This document shows, piece by piece, positions 10,583 to 17,751 of a stretch of DNA of 24,597 nt. Made by a program: the position numbers and the translations under genes. The notes under the pieces were generated by a model that saw nothing but the letters and a program-made list of their open reading frames with translations, was not told the origin of the DNA and did no database searches. The stretch's first letter is position 1. The number at the start of each line of letters is the position of its first letter. Origin of the DNA: Rhizomucor pusillus (lineage: Eukaryota; Mucoromycota; Mucoromycetes; Mucorales; Lichtheimiaceae); contig FWWN02000263.1 of the NCBI GenBank assembly GCA_900175165.2, positions 1 to 24,597 of the forward strand, read 5' to 3'.

Positions 10583-10910
10583 GGGATTTCCTTCGGACAC
10601 GACATGTTCTCTCTCGGACACAACAATCTACCCTTCCGAAAGTTGTATCGAACAATGCAATGTCTAATTTGTTGAATTGTGATTTGAAAACCAAGAAGAG
10701 CTGAAACAAGCTGCCCAGGTTATTGCGCGTTGGGATGGCTATACTGTTACGACGAAGTCCAGCAGCGTACGTCACTTGCACCTGCAGTGTCGTTGTGGAG
10801 ATATTTTCTACAACAAACATAATCTGACCGCTGCTACCGTCAAGGTCAAGCGCGATTCGTTGATACGCTAGATCATTTGGGATGATTATTAGATGTGTGT
10901 CCGAGGCCAT
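10583..10910 (-). CDS. Small ORF carried by the 401-bp element
   Basis: From an ATG 73 nt inside the right end the minus strand is open across the rest of the element (about 109 codons) and runs on past the left terminal repeat into retrotransposon sequence to a stop at 10530. The peptide starts MASDTHLIIIPNDLAYQRIA and continues with LDLDGSSGQIMFVVENIST and alternating hydrophobic strands, which looks like a natural beta-rich protein rather than noise. I do not recognise it. It might be a captured host fragment or an element gene; expression is not shown. Confidence 0.35.
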
Positions 10911-10983
10911 GATGTTCTTGAATATGTTGTGTTCGAGGACTTGTGCTCGCTGGGCTTAAATGTTTGTGTCCGAAGGAAATCCC
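10583..10983. mobile_element. 401-bp TIR element inserted in the reverse transcriptase
   Basis: Both ends carry the perfect 18-bp inverted repeat GGGATTTCCTTCGGACAC, and similarity weakly continues inward. The element is flanked by the direct repeat TTCTTGCT at 10575-10582 and 10984-10991, an 8-bp target duplication. If the element and one repeat are mentally removed, the flanking reverse-transcriptase frame joins without a shift, which confirms the boundaries. An 8-bp duplication fits hAT, Merlin or P-type transposons; the termini do not let me choose. It is too short for a transposase, so it is non-autonomous. Confidence 0.87.
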
Positions 10984-11229
10984 TTCTTGCTGGGTCCGTG
11001 CGTAGCTGGCATCATCTGACCATTTTTCACCATAGTATCGATTTCTTCCCTCAACAACTCGAGCTCGGAATGGGACATGTAACGGTTAGGCCGTTTCATA
11101 ATCGGTTTGGGGTCGCCGGTTTCAATGTGTAACTTAACGAGGTTGGCTTGGGTGAGATCTTGGTAACACCGCTAAGAGCTGCGATGCTTTATCACTGGCC
11201 AGACCGCTTTTCTCAACAGCCATCACGAT

Positions 11230-11412
11230 CTACTTCCGTAGCTCGCTCTGAGAAGTAGGAGTGCTTGCTCCAATAACTTCATTCACCATATAATGCGGGA
11301 TAACATCAGGTTCGCTAGGCACGCCCGTGTTCTCGTCAGCCTCGTCACACATGAATACAAGATAAGCTGGCGTTGTCTCGTCTGTGGAAGAATCGCTAGA
11401 TGATGAATTCAT
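11230..11412 (-). pseudogene. Retrotransposon linker between protease and reverse transcriptase
   Basis: An acidic, Ser/Thr-rich reading frame (starts MNSSSSDSSTDETTPAYLVF) lies between the protease piece and the reverse transcriptase, in the same orientation. It ends at a stop, after which the reading continues in another frame toward the reverse-transcriptase start. Position suggests the protease-RT spacer. There is no recognised domain. Confidence 0.4.
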
Positions 11413-11492
11413 GGAAGCCTCGGTGTCATATTCATCAGTATCTGTCTCGATCCGCGGTTTAGGGGCAATAACTGTCTTGACTGCCTGTCATA

Positions 11493-11591
11493 CACTCTTT
11501 CCAGAAAGTAATGTCGCATTTTGTGAAATTTTATAATACATTTATACATCAAAACGACAAATTGCAGCGACATTAATTTTTGGAAAAAGTG
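11493..11591. mobile_element. ~100-bp TA-type MITE, copy 2 (nested in retrotransposon)
   Basis: A 99-bp unit flanked by an exact TA duplication (11491-11492 and 11592-11593). It shares both termini and most of the interior with the copy at 2809-2909, including AATGTCGCATTTTGTGAAAT and the right end ATTAATTTTTGGAAAAAGTG. It lies between the protease and linker pieces of the Ty3-type element, so it inserted after that element did. Confidence 0.88.
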
Positions 11592-11780
11592 TATGTAACC
11601 TCGAGAGGTTTAATTCCGTGCTTTGTCCAAATTGTCCAATTGTAGCTGCCCCATTGCGTACTAATCCGAAGTTGGTGCATAGATCGGCGACCAATCAAAA
11701 GGTCGTACGCGTTGTGATCGTAAACAACAGCATAGACGTAGAGCGATGATTCCATAACGGTGATCTTGACGTCTTTCCTT
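11573..11780 (-). pseudogene. Retropepsin C-terminal part, truncated
   Basis: The minus strand reads VKITVMESSLYVYAVV, then YDLLIGRRSMHQLRI, the strand ending in a conserved 'DLLIG' that closes the second half of retropepsin-type proteases in Ty3/gypsy elements. The first half with the active-site DTGA is not present. Downstream the frame runs into the MITE at 11591, whose bases supply the last codons of the frame. Confidence 0.65.
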
Positions 11781-11901
11781 CACTTGTTAATTTATTAAAG
11801 ATGGATTGCAAGCAGCTCGTTATAGATATGATAGCCCTAAATCAGCGTCGGCAGTCTCACTGCATATCAAAAACGAAGTGCTAATCACCGGTCATATCTT
11901 G

Positions 11902-13034
11902 TTAGTGATGTATCCGTACTGTTTTCACAACCTTCCAGGTATCTATAACTGTTTCGGATAAAGGCACCTGATGTAGCCGATAATCATCCGTAAGCTTCTT
12001 TTTCATCAGTTCCCAGCAATGTCCGAATAGTGATTTTTGTCCTTCATCCGATTGATCCACAAGATCGAGAATTGATGAAAATCCCGAACTAAGTTTCAAA
12101 ATTAGTTTCCAGGTAGGAGGAACAAAAAGTGCCTTATCCTACCTCAATATCTTCCGTTCGGATCTATTGATTTCTTCTCCTGTCTTCAACTTCGCTAAGG
12201 TTTTCTCAGCCGCCCTTTTTATCTTCGTTCCAACTGAGGTGTCTGATTGATTCAAGTACACACCGTCAAGTTCAGTGCTCTCGTCGTTCCAATCGTTTCT
12301 CTTCCTTCATCGTCTAGACAATTTTCATTGTCTGCTGCTTGAGTGGTCCATGAGTCAGATACATACTTATCAGATACGCATTATAGAGTTGTTTTAAGTG
12401 TTACCTCCGATAGCCCCATTCTCGGATACTTCGTTTTCCTCTACGTTTTTTGTCTTTTGAAGGATCAGAAAATATAAACAGGCGCTCTTGTTTTGCAAGT
12501 ACCCTCATTACCTCGTAGGAAGCCGTAAACTGCCGTTTCAGCATGCAATTGTTGTCGTCGTCTTCTTTCTCTTCTGCTTTTCGTTTCATTTGTCTAAGGT
12601 ATGACAGCTTAGGATACCGCAATTTGCGCTTAATAGATTTACCTTCATGAGGGAGGTATTTGACTACTTTCTCCATTGTTGATGATATGTGCATCCTGGT
12701 TGACTGGTCCTTGAAAGGTATAAAGATAGCCGGCGGTTCATCTCTAACAAGGTGTTTGATATCCTCCAAGCTCTTTCCCTAACTGAGGTATAAGCCTCAA
12801 TTTTCACGAAGAATTCGTTGCCTACATGAAATTCCTTTCTTAGACGCCTAACGACGACATTGATTTCCTCGGGTAAGCCCTGTTTCGTGAGCCAATCCAA
12901 GTCGATTTTTGTAGTTGGAGATGTTTGTCTTGAGCGCAGCGTGATGATAATATTGCAAATAGTTGGCAAATTTCCATTTTTCGACGGGCACTGCAGTAAA
13001 GAATTTCCTGCGTGGTGTCTCTGTATCTAGTCAT
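11902..13034 (-). pseudogene. N-terminal part of a broken repeated-family gene
   Basis: Pieces on the minus strand: IDLDWLTKQGLPEEINVVV (about 12910) leading to EFFVKIEAYTSVRE; a frame change near 12780; then EDIKHLVRDEPPAIFIPF, a basic stretch KLSYLRQMKRKAEEKEDDD and DKKRRGKRSIREWGYR ending at a donor (GTAACA, near 12404). Further on, SERKIL is followed by an intron (GTAGGA...CTTAG) and SSGFSSILDLVDQSDEGQKS, LFGHCWELMKKKLT and LHQVPLSETVIDTWK, ending near 11902. The frame change and the abrupt end close to the retrotransposon suggest a dead gene. With the fragment at 7207-7960 it may represent one gene split by the insertion. Confidence 0.45.
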
Positions 13035-13223
13035 TTGAAAAATTGTCCTCGGAATTGTGCTGGACAGTTATTGTTGTAATTTGCAAAGGAGGAAAGACAT
13101 GATGCGCACAAGTGGATAAAATAATGCATAAGCGTGAAATTCTTTCTCAGCAAACTTGGAAGTTCAGCTCGGCATGAAAGTAGCTGTGGCCTTGAAGCTC
13201 TTCCTAACCTCTCCCCCGCCCCT

Positions 13224-14274
13224 ATGTTGTCCTCCCTCATATACTTCATTGCAAAAGTGTCACTGCTAGAGCTGTACCCAGCTTACAACTGCTATAAAAC
13301 GCTTAAATATGGAAAGACAGGGCAGTTTGCACCGTCACTGGTTTATTGGATCACGGCGACTGTATTCATCGTCGTGGAATACTTTGCGGATTTACTGCTC
13401 TTTTGGTAATTGAAAAGCTGTCCCCTGGAGCCGTATGTCAGTATGATCGCTTACCTGCGGACAGGGTACCATTTTACAGCGAAATGAAGCTTATAATACT
13501 GTTATGGCTGACTTTGCCGCAAACGAAGGTTCGGATTCAACCGTATCTTGAGTTTGATGATACTAATCAGTAGTATCCTCAGGGTGCACTTGTATTATAC
13601 GCCGACTTGATCGAACCGTTCCTGGAAAGACATGAATCATTGATTGATAAATCGATTGCTGATTGTCAGGCTACAGTGAAAGGGATGTTATCACATTACG
13701 GCAAACTAGTATACCAGATCCTACGACAAATGATATCCCAAGTTGTAAACAAAGTAGGTCCCAGTCCTCTTTTGTCATTATATATAGCTGATAAATCTTT
13801 ATATTAGTCGCTCAATCCAGAAGAGTCTCCCAATGGCTTGGAAGAGTCAGTGTCGGAGAGTCACAGTACCGTTGAACAAAGTTGGGCAACATGGATACCG
13901 ACAGGAGCCTCGTTGTCCTTGTTGGTGACTCGAGGTGCGCAGTTGTCAGAACAGTTCAAACGTGTTCCTCAGTCAGGTAGGGCTATTGCTATCCGTGAGC
14001 GTGGCAGCATGCATATATAGCTTACATGTGTCGTATAGAAAGCAAAAGCGCAGATGATGCTCATCTGGCCTCAGCACCTGTTGAAGTCGGTTCTGATAGG
14101 TCCGAAAGCTACGATTCTCTCAATTCACTGGTGTTGCCGAAGAAACCTGAAGCAAAGTTGAGCTCAAAGACAGCCTCCAATAACTCCAATGTATCTTGGG
14201 GCGCATACTTGCAGAGTTTCGTCTGGAAGACATCGAATGAAAATATGGAGACTCAAGAGAAGAAAGTCGAGTAA
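13224..14274 (+). CDS. REEP/HVA22 (TB2/DP1) family ER membrane-shaping protein
   Basis: Five exons (13224-13405, 13465-13528, 13583-13753, 13808-13976, 14039-14274) join in phases 2,0,0,1 to 273 residues. Residues 1-100 are a typical TB2/DP1/HVA22 domain: LYPAYNCYKTLKYG (17-30), a membrane hairpin, VEYFADLLLFW (51-61), VPFYSEMKLIILLWLTLPQT (62-81) and LVLYADLIEPFLERHE. The family bends tubular endoplasmic reticulum by wedging hairpins into the membrane; the FW-PFY-E-K pattern is that of the REEP1-4 branch rather than short Yop1. The C-terminal 170 residues are Ser/Glu-rich and variable. The start is chosen at MLSSLIYF; an upstream in-frame ATG at 13134 gives an unconserved extension. One intron carries a TACTAAT branch site. 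Confidence 0.9.
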
Positions 14275-14751
14275 CGTTGGTTATGTATTTGATGGACAAT
14301 ACCCGAATCATCTGTGCCTGTAATTTCTTTTGCACCTCCTGCCTTGATATAGTTAACGTGCCTACTGTTGTTACGATGTTTTAATCCAGTAAGCTGTTTC
14401 ATAACATGCTAGGTCGAAGACTTTGGGAACACGATGAATTTCCGTTACACATATAACTTGGTTTGGTCCGCGGAATCCAAAGTATATATTTGAAAGGATG
14501 TTCTCGCGAATACCCAAAATAAGCAAGGAAAATAAGAAGGATAAGCAGGAAAGAATGTTTCAAATGGTATTTATCATATGAATTGTGGTAAATGCAAGTA
14601 GAAAGTGAGCTTGAGACTCTGGATAGATTCGTGATGATGCGGGAAGTCTGAATGTTGCACATCCCCACACCAAGATTCCGCGGAAGGCTCCGGTTTTAAG
14701 GTGACCCCGCCCCTTGCCGCTTGGGAACAACGGCTTTTACTCTCCTGCACA
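14275..14751. other. Intergenic
   Basis: This stretch holds the 3' flank of the REEP-type gene and the promoter region of the deaminase gene. A GC-rich stretch with CCCCGCCCC lies at 14704-14713, about 40 bp before the deaminase ATG. No gene seen. Confidence 0.45.
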
Positions 14752-16172
14752 ATGCGGCTTGTCATTCGACAGGATTACGATGAAGTATCTGCGTGGATCG
14801 GTAAGACACCGTTTGTCTCGTTTTCGAGAACGACGCTGAACAAGTGCAGCACAGCCCACTACATAAAGGAACGTATAAACCAGTTCCAGCCTACAAAGGA
14901 GAGGCCTTTCGTGCTAGGGCTTCCAACAGGCTCCTCTCCTATTGGATGCTATCATCGTCTTGCAAACTTTTGCAAAAATGGCGAACTCTCCTTCAAACAC
15001 GTTGTCACCTTCAACATGGACGAGTACGTGGGTATCCCGCGGTAAGTCGCCAGCAGCAGAAATCACTGAGCAACTGAAGGATGATACGAATAAACTTGTT
15101 TCTAGGCACCATCAGGAGTCGTATTATTCGTTCATGTGGACACATCTATTTCAACATATCGACATTCTACCCGAGAACATTCACGTGTTGGACGGGAACG
15201 CGCCAGATCTGGACGAAGAATGCCGACGCTACGAAGCAGCCATCCTTAGCCATGGTGGCATTGAACTCTTCCTGGGTGGTATTGGCCCAGATGGGCACAT
15301 CGCCTTTAATGAGCCAGGCTCGTCTTTGACTTCCCGCACACGTGTAAAAACATTGGCGTATGAGACGATTATTGCAAATGCGCGGTTTTTCGACGGCGAT
15401 ATCAGCAAAGTCCCAAAACTGGCCTTGACCGTTGGCGTTGCGTAAGTGTGATATTCAATGAAAAGAAAAAGAATCAAGGAGAAGAACATACTTGCTTGCG
15501 AGTATAATTTGCTGACATGTACGTGATAGGACTGTCATGGATGCGCGCGAAGTTTGTATCATCATCACAGGGGCGCACAAGAGGTGGGCATAGAAATGGT
15601 CTGATTCGAGCATTAGACAATAACTGAGCGTTCGCCTTAGCATTGCGCTAGCCAAATGCGTAGAAGAAGGAGTAAACCACATGTGGACCGTGTCTGCGAT
15701 ACAGATGCATCCCAAAGGACTCATCGTCTGCGACGAAGATGCAACTTTGGAACTGCATGTTAAGGTGAAATTTTATCCATGAATTTGTTCTATCTATATG
15801 GTATTCATCTTGGGATGTTACTAGACCGTCAAGTATTTCAAGTCCATTGAGCACGTTCATCAATCTCTAATCGGAACAGAGAACTTGGGGCTTCAAGGAG
15901 AATTGCTATCGTCCGGTAGTCAAAGATCCACAGCCAGAGGTCGCCGAATGCAAGTACAACAGCTATTAAGTGGAGACGAAAGCGACAACGCACGCCAAAA
16001 GATATCTCGGGACAATTCTGCATCCGCCGAAGATGATAATTCGAGCGATGACGATGATGCTGATGTGGAGAAGAGAGGACCAAGCCCAAATAAAAGACGA
16101 CGCACAACAATGGATAGCTCAAGCACTGCTCAGAACTCCCAAAACGACAAGAATATTACATCATCCCAGTGA
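14752..16172 (+). CDS. GNPDA1: Glucosamine-6-phosphate deaminase with long charged C-terminal tail
   Basis: Six exons (14752-14800, 14855-15041, 15106-15441, 15530-15583, 15641-15764, 15825-16172) join in frame to 365 residues. The enzyme converts glucosamine-6-phosphate to fructose-6-phosphate and ammonia, the last step of amino-sugar and chitin breakdown. The catalytic core is full length and collinear with animal [21 protein letters not shown] (phosphate loop), TFNMDEYVG with catalytic Asp72, and [16 protein letters not shown] with Asp141, His143 and Glu148. Then come [22 protein letters not shown] and [17 protein letters not shown]. Beyond residue 265 there are about 100 extra residues with an acidic run (319-332) and a basic [11 protein letters not shown] (333-343), unlike the short tail of relatives. 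Stop codons of this gene and HIS2 are 48 bp apart, tail to tail. Confidence 0.95.
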
Positions 16173-16220
16173 TAATCTGATCCTTCTCCGAAAACTGTAC
16201 AGTTTCTTTTATCACCTTTA

Positions 16221-17247
16221 TCACCATCTAGTCACCATATTCCAAAAAGGGTCTTCCGTGATATGTACATGTTGTGCCACAACGATGCTGTCATTTTCCC
16301 TTCTCAGGTAATGAATGGTATCGATACCGGTCTCCTTCAAATAAATAGCCAGCTTGTCATAAAACAGACCTACATCTTGAGGTCCATGACAATCGTCAGA
16401 TAGAGTAAATCGTCCTCCTTTCTTCTTTATGAGCTATAAAACAACCGAAAATTCAGTTTTGTTTTCATGTCTCTGGATTGTCTAAATCAATTTTTACCTC
16501 AATGATGCTTTTATGAGGATAAGCATCTTGTAAACCTTTCTTCCATGCGCGAGAATTGATTTCGAATATGCCACCATATTTGATCACATAATCCACATTA
16601 CGTTCTATGCGATCCCATACTTCTCGCAAGACATTTTCTTCTTTTGCAAAGATGCGGACGAGATCAAAATGGCCTACTATCTCCGGTTTGACCGATTTCA
16701 GCATTGCATATTGTTCATCGAAATATGCTTCAAATAATTGTTTGTGCCCGCCGTGCTTGCCCAGGGCGCTTTCATACAGTTCTGCTGAAAAATCGATTGG
16801 TATGCCGCCGACGTGATGCAACGAGCCAACGATGTAATCTATTTCGTGAATTCTTCGCAAAGTTTGCACATGCTGCTCATAACCGCAATGGATGTATTCG
16901 ATTTCTGTGCCGACAAGCAGCGTTATTTGATCCGCGTACTTTCGAGCAAGAGAGCGAGCATGTGCCTGGAATTCTGAAAATATTTGCATCAGACTATCGG
17001 GTGAGCAGTTGGCCTACTCTTCACGTGTTAGATCAGACTATAGTCTATGCATTGCCTGCAAAAGCATCAGAAACTAACTTGCCTCGATCTCCTCAGGGTA
17101 AAGCTCTCCTCGCTCGAAGCGAGGCATATGCTCGCTCAAGCCGTATACTTTGAAGCCTTTCCTAATTGCTTCCTTGACAACATCCTCCAGCTGACCGTAG
17201 CCGTGGTGGCAAAATTGTCCAGAGTGGCTGTGGAATGAGTATGGCAT
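16221..17247 (-). CDS. HIS2: Histidinol-phosphatase (PHP family), histidine biosynthesis
   Basis: Three exons (17247-17083, 17013-16498, 16433-16221) join in phase 0 to 297 residues. The enzyme removes phosphate from L-histidinol phosphate, the penultimate part of histidine synthesis; this is the PHP-type enzyme of fungi (S. cerevisiae His2, S. pombe His9). Metal-binding PHP motifs are visible: HSHSGQFC (6-13), GLSEHMPR, GTEIEY, IVGSLHHVGGIPIDFS, EIVGHFDLVRIF, GGIFEINSRAWKKGL and FTLSDDCHGPQDVG. Intron 1 has a GC donor (GAG|GCAAGT) with a CTAAC branch site and TAG acceptor; reading on without splicing hits a stop two codons later. Intron 2 is a standard GTAAAA...TAG. Length is close to family members. 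Confidence 0.94.
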
Positions 17248-17751
17248 TTCTGCAAAGGGGCACGTTTTGAATGAACTGCCGCTGCTTTTTCCTCCGTGGG
17301 TTGTGACAGCGCTTGTGTCAGAATCAAGAGCTACAGTATCCCAAATAGCTTTGCCATTTACATAAGCGATATCCCAGTTCTTTCATCTTTTCTTCTTATA
17401 GAGGCTCGCAAATAGCTTAACGTGAACAATAATTGTAAGCAGCTGCGCAAGCAGGAAATCTATGAAAGCTAGGTCTACACGCGAAGATCTCAAATACCGG
17501 GTCGCAAGGACCAATGTATCTGGCATACATCCTAGATAATTGCCACTCGCAAACTCATCCACTCTAATTGAAGGATGGCAAAGCATACTTCCAGACGTTC
17601 TACGGCCTTTGCATAGTCTGAGGAAGTTTCTCTCGCAACCTCGAATTTATTCGGAAAGCACATCCAAACCAGGAGATGCCTTTTTTAGTGTTCACTGTAA
17701 ATAACACCTGTTTAATTATATGAATGCTATATACTACAATAATGATTGGTA
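17248..17751. other. Intergenic
   Basis: This is the promoter side of HIS2 and the 3' flank of the kinesin-like gene. A short minus-strand frame at 17383-17586 has no recognisable feature. Nothing else seen. Confidence 0.45.

Larger units (their letters stand above)
9611..11150 (-). pseudogene. Retrotransposon reverse transcriptase and RNase H, broken and interrupted
   Basis: The reading starts around LVKLHIETGDPKPIMKRPNR (about 11140) and is interrupted by a 401-bp element at 10583-10983. It then resumes with FPVLYVRKKNGEN, FADASIFSTMDLL, GNFSYKVMPFGIANG and the polymerase active-site box YIDD (about 10200). After this come the thumb region with GFYRRHVQGFSKIASPLNDL and RNase H with LYIDASDVGVGAVL and ALEKELLAVI. 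Defects are a TGA directly after the YIDD region (near 10180), a TAA after ELLAVI (near 9613) and at least two frameshifts near 10380-10480. Catalytic motifs are still readable. Confidence 0.87.
8115..11790 (-). mobile_element. Ty3/gypsy-type LTR retrotransposon body, truncated and decayed
   Basis: In minus-strand order: retropepsin C-terminal part, reverse transcriptase, RNase H, integrase zinc-binding region, integrase core and a C-terminal domain. That is the Ty3/gypsy order, with integrase after RNase H. The upstream end stops inside the protease, so gag and the active-site half of the protease are absent, and I found no pair of long terminal repeats. The body carries several stops and frameshifts and two nested insertions (10583-10983 and 11493-11591). 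It is therefore a dead copy. Confidence 0.88.

Noticed and set aside
10575..10996. 11-bp target duplication (TTCTTGCTGGG) instead of 8 bp
   Set aside because: It would make the inverted repeats unequal at the ends. The 8-bp reading gives perfect 18-bp repeats, and GGG is shared by chance with the flank.
17383..17586. 67-codon minus-strand frame between HIS2 and the kinesin-like gene
   Set aside because: No motif, no splice context and no composition signal beyond chance.
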